From Planobacterium oryzisoli (GTDB taxonomy: Bacteria > Bacteroidota > Bacteroidia > Flavobacteriales > Weeksellaceae): a DNA stretch of 64,000 nt. Made by a program: the position numbers and the translations under genes. The stretch covers positions 1 to 64,000 of the forward strand of contig NZ_JADKYY010000005.1 of assembly GCF_015354315.1 (NCBI RefSeq), read 5' to 3'. Below the pieces are notes generated by a model. The model was not told the DNA's origin, ran no database searches, and was given only the letters and a program-made list of their open reading frames with translations. Below, piece by piece: positions 35,159 to 44,540 of this stretch (positions within the stretch are counted from its first letter, which is position 1; the number at the start of each line of letters is the position of its first letter).

Positions 35159-36817
35159 TTAAGCTTCGCAGGCGGAGCAGCTTACAAAGTTTACCATAAG
35201 TTCTTTAGAAACCGAGGAACTTCTCTGGTAGTACAGGGTTTTCACTCCTTTCTTCCAGGCTTCAATCATTACGTAGTTCACGTCCTTCACCGGCATGGTA
35301 GAAGGAATCTGAAGGTTAAGACTCTGCGCCTGGTCTATGTACTGCTGGCGCTGCGCTGCTTGCGATACGATTTCCATAGGCGAGATTTCCTTAAAGGTCT
35401 TGAACACGGCTTTTTCTTCCTGGGAAAGCTCCTCGAGGTGTTGTACCGATCCGTGGTTCAGCATAATGGTTCTCCAAGTTTCCTCATTGTCGATGCCTTT
35501 CTCTTTTAAGAGCGCAGAGAGATACTTGTTCTTGCGCATGAAATTACCCTTGGCAAGTCCCGCTTTATAGTAATTGGATGCGAAAGGCTCGATTCCTGGA
35601 GAGGTTTGACCAAGGATCGCAGAACTCGAAGTCGTAGGGGCTACAGCCAAAAGTGTAGTGTTACGCATTCCATACCCCTTCATTACCTCAGGCTCGCCGT
35701 AGATATTGGCAAGTTCCCTGGAGGCTGCCTCGGCCTGCTCCTTGATGTGACGGAACGCGCGCGCATTGAACTGCGTAGCCTCAAAACTCTCAAATGGAAT
35801 CCGGTTTTTCTGCAAGTACGAATGGTACCCTAGAACCCCAAGTCCTAAGGCCCGGTGGCGCAAGGCAAAATTCCGCGCGCCCTGTAGGTAGTAATTCCCT
35901 TCCGTTTTTTCAATGAATTCCGAGAGCACTGCATCGAGGAAATAAATGGCGAGTTTCACGGCGCCCGTATCTTTCCACTCGTCGTAGAGCTCTAGGTTCA
36001 TTGAAGAAAGGCAGCAGATAAAGGACTCGTCCTTATTGGAAGGAAGCATGATCTCCGAGCACAGGTTACTGGCATTGATAGCAAGACCCAGGTCTTTATA
36101 AACTTGCGGCTTGTTACGGTTTACGTTGTCGGTAAAGAAAATATACGGAAGTCCCTTCTGCTGGCGGCTCTCTAGGACCCGCGCCCAGATTTTACGCTTG
36201 TCGGTATCCCCATCGATCATATCCTGCATCCAATAGTCCGGAACACAAACGCCTGTAAAAAGGTTTTGAATCGGCGAGCCAATATCTTTGATCGAGAGGA
36301 ATTCCTCGATATCTCCGTGGTCAATGTCCAGGTAGGCTGCAAAGGCTCCGCGACGTACTCCGCCCTGGGATACCACATCCATTGCGGTATCAAAGAGTTT
36401 CATGAAGGAAACGGCACCAGAAGACTTTCCGTTGTCGGTAACTGCCGTACCCCTATGGCGCAGCTCACCAAAGTAGCCGGAAGTACCTCCTCCGATTTTG
36501 GTCTGCATGATTACTTCCCCGAGCTTATGGGTAATACCCTCTATATGGTCCGGCACGTGTACATTGAAACAGGAAATAGGAAGCCCCCTTTGCGTTCCCA
36601 TATTGGCCCAGACCGGGGAGGAGAAACTGATCCATCCCTTTACGATCATTTCCTTGAACGCCGGCTGAAGCTCCGGCTTGTAGAGCCTTTTAGCTGCCGC
36701 CGTAGTGATCCTATCGATTGCCCCTTCAACAGTCTCTCCTTTCAAAAGGTATCCGCGGTTGAGCATCTGCTCGCTTTCTTCATTAAGCCACCATATATCC
36801 AGCGTGTTTTCTTCCAT
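35159..36817 (-). CDS. nrdA: Ribonucleotide reductase alpha subunit, short form
   Basis: This is a class I ribonucleotide reductase large subunit of 552 residues. PISCFNVHVPD has the first redox cysteine, NLCSEIMLPS the thiyl-radical cysteine and glutamate, and CCLSSMNLE the partner cysteine. VSCSACEA at the end is the C-terminal CxxC shuttle. LYYQRSSS-type tyrosines before it match the radical path. It is much shorter than E. coli NrdA (about 760) and has no N-terminal ATP-cone, so dATP overall inhibition through that domain is not expected. nrdB lies upstream on the same strand, 51 bases away. Confidence 0.93.
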   Translation of the reverse strand: MEENTLDIWWLNEESEQMLNRGYLLKGETVEGAIDRITTAAAKRLYKPELQPAFKEMIVKGWISFSSPVWANMGTQRGLPISCFNVHVPDHIEGITHKLGEVIMQTKIGGGTSGYFGELRHRGTAVTDNGKSSGAVSFMKLFDTAMDVVSQGGVRRGAFAAYLDIDHGDIEEFLSIKDIGSPIQNLFTGVCVPDYWMQDMIDGDTDKRKIWARVLESRQQKGLPYIFFTDNVNRNKPQVYKDLGLAINASNLCSEIMLPSNKDESFICCLSSMNLELYDEWKDTGAVKLAIYFLDAVLSEFIEKTEGNYYLQGARNFALRHRALGLGVLGYHSYLQKNRIPFESFEATQFNARAFRHIKEQAEAASRELANIYGEPEVMKGYGMRNTTLLAVAPTTSSSAILGQTSPGIEPFASNYYKAGLAKGNFMRKNKYLSALLKEKGIDNEETWRTIMLNHGSVQHLEELSQEEKAVFKTFKEISPMEIVSQAAQRQQYIDQAQSLNLQIPSTMPVKDVNYVMIEAWKKGVKTLYYQRSSSVSKELMVNFVSCSACEA

Positions 36818-36868
36818 GGTCGGTTGTGTTTTTTATTTTTAGATGTGATTGGTTGTTTTTACTTTTTA

Positions 36869-37843
36869 TTAGAACAAATCGTTCTCTGTAATACTCTTAT
36901 CGTGCTTGGTATAATCTACCGGTCGCTTGGCAAAGAAATCATCCAGCGAGTTGGCAAAGACTTCTTCTTCAAACCAGAGCATGGGTTTGTACTCCTCGGC
37001 CGAGATGCCATAGCGCGAAGCCATACCAATTTTCTTTAAGGAATCGTCTACGCGGTATTTCATGAAGTTTAATAGATCTTCCTTCGAAAAATGCTCTAGC
37101 TCTCCCAGCTCAAAGATCCAGTCCAGAATTTCCGATTCCACTTCAATGGAATGGTCTACGAGGGTATAAATGTCTTCAATATCCGATTCGGTGAGTAGAT
37201 CCGGCTGTTCCTCACGAATCTTATTGATAAGGTAGATTCCTGCGTTGGCGTGGATCTGCTCGTCCACCGAGGTCCAGGCGATAATATTGCTCACGTTTTT
37301 CATAAACCCTTTGAAGCGTGTAAAGGAAAGAATGATAGCAAACTGTGAGAAAAGCGATACGTTTTCAATAAGTATACTAAAAAGCAGAAGCGAAGAGACG
37401 TATTCTTTCTGCGTGGTGGAATTTGCTCCTCGTAGCACGTTGGAGAGAAAATCGATACGTTTTTTAACCACTGGGATCTCAATCACTTTTAAGAATTCCT
37501 CGTTATAACCAAGTACTTCCAGGAGCCTGGAGTAGGCCTCGGAGTGGCGAAACTCGCACTCGGCAAAGGTGGCTCCAAGTCCGTTAAGTTCCGGCTTAGG
37601 AAGGTGGTTGTAGAGATTCCCCCAAAAGGTCTTTACCGATACTTCTATCTGTGCGATGGCCAGTAGCGCATGCTTTACGGCTTGTTTCTCATGGGGTTCT
37701 AATTGCGAATGAAAATCCTGCACGTCGGCAGTGAAATCTACCTCGGAGTGTACCCAAAAGGCCTTATTGATTGCATCGGTAAACTGCAGTACTTCCGGAT
37801 ATTCAAACGGCTTATAACTGATTCTCTTTTCAAAAATTCCCAT
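36869..37843 (-). CDS. nrdB: Ribonucleotide reductase beta subunit
   Basis: This is a 324-residue ferritin-like radical subunit. The iron-binding set is visible: an acidic ligand near DFTADVQDF, then ECEFRHSEAY with E-x-x-H-x-x-x-Y, which holds the tyrosyl radical residue. A later ENVSLFSQFAI and DEQIHANAG complete it. The frame extends upstream to 38011 with residues unlike the family, so I start at the ATG 37843 (MGIFEKRISYKPFEYPE). No ATP-cone is present here either. nrdA follows 51 bases downstream in an operon-like arrangement. Confidence 0.94.
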   Translation of the reverse strand: MGIFEKRISYKPFEYPEVLQFTDAINKAFWVHSEVDFTADVQDFHSQLEPHEKQAVKHALLAIAQIEVSVKTFWGNLYNHLPKPELNGLGATFAECEFRHSEAYSRLLEVLGYNEEFLKVIEIPVVKKRIDFLSNVLRGANSTTQKEYVSSLLLFSILIENVSLFSQFAIILSFTRFKGFMKNVSNIIAWTSVDEQIHANAGIYLINKIREEQPDLLTESDIEDIYTLVDHSIEVESEILDWIFELGELEHFSKEDLLNFMKYRVDDSLKKIGMASRYGISAEEYKPMLWFEEEVFANSLDDFFAKRPVDYTKHDKSITENDLF

Positions 37844-38496
37844 AGCACTAGTGTTTTTATTAAATCTCTTAAAATAATTGATTTTCTTTTGGTGTCCGCG
37901 CAAAAAAGACCGCTGCACTTTTCTCGGGAAAAAGCGAGGGGCTCTTACATAAGGAAACCGCTGGAGTATTTCTATTGTGTATATACAACAGACGTAGGCA
38001 AAAATAGACAAAGCCCGCGAGCTTAAAAAGAACGAAAGTTTAAATCCCTAGTTAAGAGCGGCAAAAGTTTTCCACAATGCTCTGCAACCCTTTACTACAG
38101 CAGTTTAGCGCAAAGGCTAGAGAGAAAATGCGCAAGTACGGTGGGATTAGTATTAAACACAACACTAGTACTCCTTACCTATTAAGATTTTGCTGTTAAA
38201 CACTATGAGTAAAATAAACATTTGCATTAGATAGCCTTTCTCACTCCCTCCAGTAAATTTGAATTTTGTTCTTGGAAGGTATAACCTTTAGGCAATAAAA
38301 ACCTTTATAAACCAACCCTGCCCGTTGTGCCCTTTTAGAGGGCCAAAACCTTGGGCCAAATTGCAGAACGTAACTGGCTGCTTATAGAAAAACACTCCAT
38401 TACTTCTGGTCTCGTCAAAAGTACAATTCCTCCCCTCTGTAACATTCCCTCCGTGGTTTCTACTTATTATCTAAACCCCAAACTACAGCTCCTGCC
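37844..38496. other. Long intergenic region between nrdB and ABC exporter
   Basis: These 653 bases separate two divergent operons. Apart from the nrdBA promoter elements I see no open frame with coding character, no tRNA and no hairpin followed by a T-run. TAAATTTG at 38254-38261 could be a -7 box for the exporter but lacks a TTG at -33. An unrecognised small RNA or a long leader is possible. Confidence 0.5.
37978..38006 (-). promoter_or_regulatory. nrdBA upstream region: -7 box and palindrome
   Basis: The minus strand has TATTTTTG (38006-37999), a match to the Bacteroidota -7 box, about 155 bases before the nrdB ATG. The 10-base palindrome TGTATATACA lies at 37978-37987, near the expected start of transcription. 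The flanks do not fit the published NrdR box, so the regulator is unknown. Confidence 0.4.
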
Positions 38497-39189
38497 ATGC
38501 TCTTAATTAAAGACCTCCACAAATCCTACGATACGGGCAAAAGTAAGCTCCACGTGCTAAAAGGCATTGACCTTTCCATTGCGGAGGGTGAGTTTGTATC
38601 GATCATGGGAAGCTCGGGTTCTGGAAAATCTACGCTTCTAAATATTATAGGCATCCTGGACGAGAAAGATTCCGGCACGTACGAGCTGGACGGCATCCCC
38701 ATCGAGGACTTAAACGAGACGAAGGCAGCCGAGTACCGTAGCCGCTTCTTGGGATTTGTTTTTCAGTCCTTTAACCTTATTGGATACAAGACGGCTCTGG
38801 AGAATGTGGCTCTACCCCTGTACTACCAGAACATCCCTAGGAAGGAGCGTAACGCAAGGGCTTTGGAATACCTGGAAAAAGTGGGTCTTAGGCAGTGGGC
38901 AGACCACCTTCCCAACGAGCTTTCCGGGGGACAGAAACAGCGGGTAGCAATCGCACGGGCACTTATTACCGACCCAAAGGTCATCCTTGCCGATGAGCCT
39001 ACTGGGGCGCTGGACAGTAAAACCACCTACGATATCATGAAGCTTCTTCAGGAGATAAACCGGGAAGGAAAGACCATCATCGTGGTAACCCACGAACCGG
39101 ACGTGGCCGCAGAGACCAAGCGTAACGTACTTTTAAAGGACGGGCGCATTGAGAGCGATGAGTACATTGAGCAGCGCGTACTTTCGTAA
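38497..39189 (+). CDS. ABC transporter ATP-binding protein, MacB/LolD type
   Basis: This is a 230-residue ATPase with Walker A (GSSGSGKST), Q-loop ([17 protein letters not shown]), signature [15 protein letters not shown], Walker B ([12 protein letters not shown]) and the switch histidine (VVTHEPDVA). The [13 protein letters not shown] stretch is typical of the MacB/LolD branch, which drives export through periplasmic mechanotransmission rather than membrane passage. Two permease genes and a membrane-fusion protein gene follow, so it powers a MacAB-like tripartite exporter. The substrate is unknown. Confidence 0.92.
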   Translation: MLLIKDLHKSYDTGKSKLHVLKGIDLSIAEGEFVSIMGSSGSGKSTLLNIIGILDEKDSGTYELDGIPIEDLNETKAAEYRSRFLGFVFQSFNLIGYKTALENVALPLYYQNIPRKERNARALEYLEKVGLRQWADHLPNELSGGQKQRVAIARALITDPKVILADEPTGALDSKTTYDIMKLLQEINREGKTIIVVTHEPDVAAETKRNVLLKDGRIESDEYIEQRVLS

Positions 39190-39246
39190 CTCAAAAGACT
39201 AAAACTAAAGAGATAACAACCCCCAAAAGGCGCAGAAAAAGGAATT

Positions 39247-40476
39247 ATGTTTGATTTAGACCGCTGGCAGGAAATATTTGCCTCCATCCGAAGCAATATT
39301 CTTCGCACCATCCTCTCGGGATTTACGGTGGCCCTGGGGCTATTTATATTCATCGTGCTCTTTGGCATCGGTACGGGACTTCAAAATGCCTTTACCCAAG
39401 GATTTGCCCGCGATGCCCAGAACCTGATCTCCATTTTTACCGGTAACACCACTGTGGCTTATGCGGGTCTTCAGGCCGACCGGCGCGTAGTACTTAAAAA
39501 CGAAGATTTCCAGGACGTGACAAATTACGAGCCCTCCAACCTGGAATATGCTGCGCCCAGGTATTCTTCCTCGATGCTCGTACGCTATGGAAAGGAAAGC
39601 GGGACCTACCAGATCTCGGGTTCCAATGCGGAGGAGAAAAACATTGAAAACCGAAAACTCCTGGACGGACGCTACCTTTCTTCCCGGGACCTGGATCAGA
39701 AGCACTACGTGGCAGTGATTGGCCGTATGGTACAGCGCGACCTTATAAAGGACGGATCGCCCATAGGGAAAGACCTTAATATCAACGGCACTATGTTTAA
39801 AGTAGTGGGTGTGTACAGCGACGACGGGGGCGACTGGGACGAGAGGATGATTACCGTACCTATCACCACCCTTCAACAAATGAAGAAAAGTTCCGATACC
39901 ATCTCCACGGTCTTTATCACCTACGATCAGAAACTCTCTCCAAAAGAGGCCATCGCCTACAGTGACGAGATACAAAAGAACCTCAAGGCCAAGAAAAAAG
40001 TTTCTCCCGACGATGAGAACGCAGTGATCGTACGTAACAATGCCAAGAACCTGGAAGGCACCTTCCAATTCATGTTCATCCTTACCCTTATTGTGGGGTT
40101 TATCGGAATGGGGACCTTACTTGCAGGAATTATCGGTATCAGTAATATCATGGTGTATATCGTAAAGGAGCGGACTCAAGAAATTGGCGTGCGAAAGGCC
40201 ATTGGCGCCAAGCCCCGCTCCATTGTAGGGCTTATTATGCAGGAGAGCCTCGTGATAACGGTCCTTTCAGGTCTTATCGGTGTGGGCCTCGGAGTTCTAA
40301 CCTTAAGTCTGGTGGGAGATTCTTTAGAGGAATATTTCATTGTAGATCCAAGCGTGGGCTGGGGAATTATCATCACCGCCTTTGTGTGTCTGGTCTTTTC
40401 AGGCCTTATCGCAGGATTTGTACCGGCCTACAGGGCCAGTAGAATCAAACCAATTGAAGCCTTACGGGCAGAGTAA
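39247..40476 (+). CDS. MacB-like ABC transporter permease (first)
   Basis: This is a 409-residue permease with one N-terminal membrane helix (ILSGFTVALGLFIFIVLFGIG), a large MacB_PCD periplasmic domain, and three C-terminal helices of the FtsX domain. The conserved cytoplasmic loop is VKERTQEIGVRKAIGAKPRSI, read here as ERTQEIGVRKAIGAK. It ends in the usual RIKPIEALRAE. It forms a membrane unit with the neighbouring ATPase and probably with the second permease encoded 30 bases downstream. Confidence 0.9.
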   Translation: MFDLDRWQEIFASIRSNILRTILSGFTVALGLFIFIVLFGIGTGLQNAFTQGFARDAQNLISIFTGNTTVAYAGLQADRRVVLKNEDFQDVTNYEPSNLEYAAPRYSSSMLVRYGKESGTYQISGSNAEEKNIENRKLLDGRYLSSRDLDQKHYVAVIGRMVQRDLIKDGSPIGKDLNINGTMFKVVGVYSDDGGDWDERMITVPITTLQQMKKSSDTISTVFITYDQKLSPKEAIAYSDEIQKNLKAKKKVSPDDENAVIVRNNAKNLEGTFQFMFILTLIVGFIGMGTLLAGIIGISNIMVYIVKERTQEIGVRKAIGAKPRSIVGLIMQESLVITVLSGLIGVGLGVLTLSLVGDSLEEYFIVDPSVGWGIIITAFVCLVFSGLIAGFVPAYRASRIKPIEALRAE

Positions 40477-40506
40477 AAAGTATAGTTAAACCATTTAATA
40501 GAGCGC

Positions 40507-41778
40507 ATGAACATTCTTTTTAAAAGAGACACCTGGCAGGAGATCTACCACTCCCTAAGGGACAACAAGCTCCGGACCCTTCTTACCATGATTGGTGTGG
40601 CGTGGGGAATGTTTCTCTATGTAACGCTTCTGGGCGCAGCCAAGGGAATGGAAAACGGATTCAACAAGCTCTTTTCAGGGTTTGCGACCAACTCTATTTT
40701 CCTTTGGGCGCAAAACACCAGTATCCCCTACGCAGGATTTCCAAAAGGAAGGCAGATGGACCTCTACCAAAAAGACATTCAGCTTCTGACGGACCGGATT
40801 CCGGAAATCGATTATATATCGCCCCAAAATTCGCGGGGGAATTTCGGATCACCCGGAGAACAGATGTCGCGCATTGGAAAGACCGCAACCTATACCTTAA
40901 ACGGAGACCTTCCCATCGGAAATAAAATCTCGGAGAAGAAACTCATTTACGGAAGATACCTGAACGACCAGGACGTGAACCTCAATAAGAACGTCATAGT
41001 CATCGGCGAAGAAATCTACAAAAACTTCTTTGACCACAAGAAAAACGAAAACCCGATAGGCAAGTCCATCAATGTGAAAGGCACGTTCTTTACCGTCATC
41101 GGGGTATTCCGCGTAAAACGCACCGGCGGAGGAATGGAAAACGACCAGTCGGCCTACATCCCTCTTTCAAGCTTCAAACGCATGTACAACGACGGGGATA
41201 AGGTAGGCTACTACGCCATCGTCTCCCATCCCGAGGCAGATGTGGCCATAGTAGAGGAAAAAGTAAAGACCGAACTTAAAAGGCTCTATAATGCCTCACC
41301 GGAGGATACCAATGCCTTTGGAAGTTTCAACTTAGGAAAAGAGTTTAAAAAGCTTACCGGCTTTCTGGACGGCATGCAGCTTCTTACCATCGTCGTGGGC
41401 ACTCTAACCATTCTGGCCGGAGTTATTGCCATCTCCAACATCCTACTTATCACCGTAAAGGAACGTACTAAAGAAATCGGGATTCGTAGGGCCCTGGGAG
41501 CAAAACCTGCCGAAGTACGCAACCAGATTCTTCTGGAAAGTGTAGTAATCACCTTTTCGAGCGGCATTCTAGGCTTTATCCTAGGCACGCTGCTTCTCAT
41601 GGGACTGGACCTTATGACAAGGAACCAGGAGGAGTTTCCGTTCTACAATCCGACCGTGGATTATGCAAACGTACTAGGAGCCATGACCGTCATGCTTAGC
41701 CTGGGACTACTGGTAGGAATGATCCCTGCGCAGAGGGCCGTAAAGATCCGACCGATTGAAGCTTTAAGAAGTGAATAA
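40507..41778 (+). CDS. MacB-like ABC transporter permease (second)
   Basis: This 423-residue protein has the same plan as the permease before it: an N-terminal helix (MIGVAWGMFLYVTLLGAAKG), a periplasmic MacB_PCD domain and three C-terminal helices with the FtsX loop ERTKEIGIRRALGAKPAEVR, ending in RPIEALRSE. The two are paralogues, so the exporter is likely a heterodimer. The periplasmic adaptor gene follows after 30 bases. All four genes run in the same direction with short gaps. Confidence 0.9.
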   Translation: MNILFKRDTWQEIYHSLRDNKLRTLLTMIGVAWGMFLYVTLLGAAKGMENGFNKLFSGFATNSIFLWAQNTSIPYAGFPKGRQMDLYQKDIQLLTDRIPEIDYISPQNSRGNFGSPGEQMSRIGKTATYTLNGDLPIGNKISEKKLIYGRYLNDQDVNLNKNVIVIGEEIYKNFFDHKKNENPIGKSINVKGTFFTVIGVFRVKRTGGGMENDQSAYIPLSSFKRMYNDGDKVGYYAIVSHPEADVAIVEEKVKTELKRLYNASPEDTNAFGSFNLGKEFKKLTGFLDGMQLLTIVVGTLTILAGVIAISNILLITVKERTKEIGIRRALGAKPAEVRNQILLESVVITFSSGILGFILGTLLLMGLDLMTRNQEEFPFYNPTVDYANVLGAMTVMLSLGLLVGMIPAQRAVKIRPIEALRSE

Positions 41779-41808
41779 AAAAAGTAAAAATAAAACGAAC
41801 CAAACGCT

Positions 41809-43008
41809 ATGAAAAAGAAGTTCTCTTTAAAAAAAGTACTCTACATCACCCTTGCGGTAGGTCTTGCCATCGGACTTTTCGCTGGTATTGGGTACCTTAT
41901 AAAATCCAACTCCACCGAGGCGGAAGTATTCCTCACCAAAAAGCCTTCGGTGCAGAACATGGAGGATAAAGTCATGGCTACAGGGAAAATTGTACCCCGG
42001 GAAGAGATTGAAATCAAACCCAACCTCTCCGGTATCGTAGACCGCATCCTGGTAAAGGAAGGCGACCAGGTATCGGCAGGACAGCTGATAGCTACCCTAC
42101 GTATCGTTCCGAGTATTCAGAACGTAAATGCCGCGCAGCAGGAAATAAACTCCGCGCAGCTTCAGATAAGTAATGCAAGAGTGAACCTGGATACCCAGCA
42201 AAAGCAGTACGCTATGCAAAAGAGTCTGTTTGACCAGGGGGTAATCTCCCGTCAGGAATACCTCTCCGCCCAGCAGCAGCTGCAGTCTGCCCAGATTCAG
42301 CTTCGTAACGCGCAGCAGCAACTAACCACAGCCCAGAAAAGCCTGCAGATTGCCCGCACCGGAGTAACGCCCGAGCTTCAGAGCCTTGCCACTACACAGA
42401 TCCGGTCCAAATCCAACGGAACCGTGCTCGATGTACCGGTAAAGGTCGGATACCAAGTGATTGAGGCTAACTCCTTTAATGCAGGAACCACCATTGCCTC
42501 GGTAGCCAATCTCAACAGTCTGATCTTTGAGGGGGAGATCGACGAGGCGCAGGCCGGGAAACTCAAAGAAGGAATGGAGATGAATATTGTAATCGGAGCC
42601 CTGCAAAACAAAAAATTCCCAGGAAGACTCACCATGATTGCTCCTAAAGGGATTGATCAGAACGGAACGATTAAATTCCCCGTGGAAGGCGATGTATTCA
42701 ATCCTACCAATGAGTACATTAGGGCAGGATTCTCGGCCAACGGCGAGATTGTACTCTCCTCGCAGAAAAATGCGCTGCTTCTAGACGAGTCACTGATCCA
42801 GTACGAGAAGGTGGGTGGAAAAGACCAGCCTTTCGTGGAAGTAAAGCAACCTAACGGCAGCTTTGCCAAGCGACGGGTAAAACTGGGAGCATCCGACGGA
42901 ATCAATGTACAGATCATTTCCGGTCTTACCAAAGACTCCGAAGTAAAGGTTTGGAATCCGAGCGATAAGGATAAAGAAGCCCTTAAAGAGCAGCAAAAGA
43001 AAAAATAA
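41809..43008 (+). CDS. Membrane fusion protein (MacA/HlyD type)
   Basis: This is a 399-residue periplasmic adaptor. An N-terminal anchor helix (VLYITLAVGLAIGLFAGIGYL) precedes a lipoyl-like half-motif (EIKPNLSGIVDRILVKEGDQV). A glutamine-rich coiled-coil hairpin follows (residues 100-185, for example LFDQGVISRQEYLSAQQQ), then beta-barrel and membrane-proximal domains, with a lysine-rich tail. It should link the inner-membrane MacB-like permeases to a TolC-type outer-membrane channel. No such channel gene follows; a terminator comes directly after. Confidence 0.9.
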   Translation: MKKKFSLKKVLYITLAVGLAIGLFAGIGYLIKSNSTEAEVFLTKKPSVQNMEDKVMATGKIVPREEIEIKPNLSGIVDRILVKEGDQVSAGQLIATLRIVPSIQNVNAAQQEINSAQLQISNARVNLDTQQKQYAMQKSLFDQGVISRQEYLSAQQQLQSAQIQLRNAQQQLTTAQKSLQIARTGVTPELQSLATTQIRSKSNGTVLDVPVKVGYQVIEANSFNAGTTIASVANLNSLIFEGEIDEAQAGKLKEGMEMNIVIGALQNKKFPGRLTMIAPKGIDQNGTIKFPVEGDVFNPTNEYIRAGFSANGEIVLSSQKNALLLDESLIQYEKVGGKDQPFVEVKQPNGSFAKRRVKLGASDGINVQIISGLTKDSEVKVWNPSDKDKEALKEQQKKK

Positions 43009-43041
43009 CCAAAAGGACTAATAACCCCTACTATATGGTAC

Positions 43042-43076
43042 GGGCGGAAGCAACTGAGGGGCTTTCGCCCTTTTTA
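43042..43076 (+). terminator. Terminator of ABC exporter operon
   Basis: GGGCGGAAGC and GCTTTCGCCC form a 10-base-pair stem with one G-T wobble, followed by TTTTTATTTT. It lies 33 bases after the adaptor gene. The roughly 165 bases from here to the next gene show nothing recognisable. Confidence 0.85.
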
Positions 43077-43245
43077 TTTTGCTGTTACTAGTAGTCCTCG
43101 CAGCTAGGTTCCTATTTTTAGGGCAGTGCAACGTCCAGTTACAGCTCGTAAATTGTACTCGGTGAGAGATTAGAAAGGGAAAATCCTTTCATCAAATGAC
43201 CCGACTGCTCAAAATAAGTAATGAAACTTAAGCGGGGTCCATGCG

Positions 43246-43842
43246 CTATTTTCTTCGGCGCAAAAGATGGATGGTATTTAAAAACAGAAGTAAAAGGCCT
43301 AAAGTAATGGTAACGCTCTGACGCCTGTACTCTGAGCGGCGCTCTTCGATCAGCTGCGTGGAGCGTTCCGAGAGGCGCAGACTCTGGTTCATAAAGGTGG
43401 AGATTTCCAGGATCTGGTCTATGTTTTTATTCACCACGGCATGCTGAGAAAAATACACCAAGTTCCGCTTTCCCAAGTACCCTACGATCCAATACTGCTC
43501 CCAGCCTTCCCGCTGCAGATATTCCAAACGGTAATGCTCGGGACGTACTTTTCCGGGATGAATGACCTCAAAGCGCTCGGAAGGATCGCTTTTCTCTGAA
43601 ACCAGGATGATGTAAAAATCTACCGTCTGAGGCAGCTTGTTTATAAGCTGCATGGAGAGAGCCTCTTTTTTAAACGGTGGTAGTGAGCGCTCGGTAAAAA
43701 AGTAGCCGTAGTAAGATAGGGCAAGTAAAACAATCAGGATGCGTACCACTCGGGCCCGTTTCTTATTGGCTCCCGTGGGGATAGCCGTTAAGAGAAGGGC
43801 TACGATAAGAAGAAATAATACGACCGATGCCAGATGCTCCAT
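43246..43842 (-). CDS. Hypothetical membrane protein
   Basis: This 198-residue protein has two hydrophobic helices at the start (LASVVLFLLIVALLLTAIP and RILIVLLALSYYGYFF), a soluble central part of about 110 residues, and one helix at the end (TITLGLLLLFLNTIHLL) before the basic tail RRRK. The central part is probably periplasmic. No family is recognised, though similar proteins are seen in Flavobacteriia. It follows an HD hydrolase gene by 19 bases on the same strand, so the two may be co-transcribed. Confidence 0.7.
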   Translation of the reverse strand: MEHLASVVLFLLIVALLLTAIPTGANKKRARVVRILIVLLALSYYGYFFTERSLPPFKKEALSMQLINKLPQTVDFYIILVSEKSDPSERFEVIHPGKVRPEHYRLEYLQREGWEQYWIVGYLGKRNLVYFSQHAVVNKNIDQILEISTFMNQSLRLSERSTQLIEERRSEYRRQSVTITLGLLLLFLNTIHLLRRRK

Positions 43843-43861
43843 AGGGGTAAATATACGGTTT

Positions 43862-44533
43862 TTAGTCCTTTACTTGGCTCTCCACATCCTTTTGCTCCCA
43901 CTCTGAAAGGAAACGCTGTACAAACTCCTCCATAAAGGCATGACGGCCCGCCGCCATGGATTTGGAGCGCTCTAGATGCAGCATATCTTTCAGAAGAAAG
44001 AGTTTTTCGTGGAAATGATTCAGCGTGGTGCCTTCCGACTTTTTATACTCCTCTTTACTCATGGAAAGGCGCGGAGCTAGCTTTGGATCGTGCATGGGAC
44101 TACCTTTGTACCCGCCAAAATTAAAGGTGCGGGCAATGCCAATGGCGCCTAATGCGTCCAGGCGGTCGGCGTCCTGAACGACCATAAGTTCTAGAGGCAG
44201 CTCCTTTGGGGCCTGCTCTCGGTTCTTAAACGATACATGCTTTATAATGAAAAGCACCTCTTCTATAGTAGCTTCATCTACGTTTTGGGAAAGTAAAAAA
44301 TCACGGCTTACTGAAAGGGCAAGATTCTCATCTCCACCGTGGAACTTGGGATCTGCTATATCGTGTAAGAGCGCACCAAGCGCCACTACCTTTGTATCCA
44401 CCTCCATTCCTTCGCAAAGCAACATTGCGGTCTTGTATACGCGCTCCACATGAAAATAATCGTGTCCGGACTCGGCGCCAGAGAGCCTCTCTTTAACAAA
44501 ACGAATGGTGGATTCTATAAGGGGACTTTGCAT
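43862..44533 (-). CDS. HD-domain phosphohydrolase (YedJ-like)
   Basis: This 223-residue cytoplasmic protein has the full HD metal site: HDYFHVERVY near residue 24, LLHDIADPKF near residue 55, IIKHVSF near residue 95 and VQDADRLDALGAIG near residue 120. This arrangement matches the YedJ/YpgQ group, which hydrolyses nucleotide di- or triphosphates or pyrophosphate in tested members. The exact substrate is not evident. An alpha/beta hydrolase gene lies 7 bases upstream in the same direction. Confidence 0.85.
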   Translation of the reverse strand: MQSPLIESTIRFVKERLSGAESGHDYFHVERVYKTAMLLCEGMEVDTKVVALGALLHDIADPKFHGGDENLALSVSRDFLLSQNVDEATIEEVLFIIKHVSFKNREQAPKELPLELMVVQDADRLDALGAIGIARTFNFGGYKGSPMHDPKLAPRLSMSKEEYKKSEGTTLNHFHEKLFLLKDMLHLERSKSMAAGRHAFMEEFVQRFLSEWEQKDVESQVKD

Positions 44534-44540
44534 AAAAAAA

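Noticed and set aside
36266-37039. 257-residue plus-strand frame across nrdA and nrdB
   Set aside because: It covers the ends of two conserved genes in antisense and has no recognisable motif or start signals.
37976-37990. NrdR box upstream of nrdBA
   Set aside because: Only the central TGTATATACA is symmetric; the outer ACAC/GTGT parts of the published box are not matched in the right positions.
39340-40068. 242-residue minus-strand frame inside the first permease gene
   Set aside because: Antisense to a permease with a normal MacB layout; composition fits a shadow frame.
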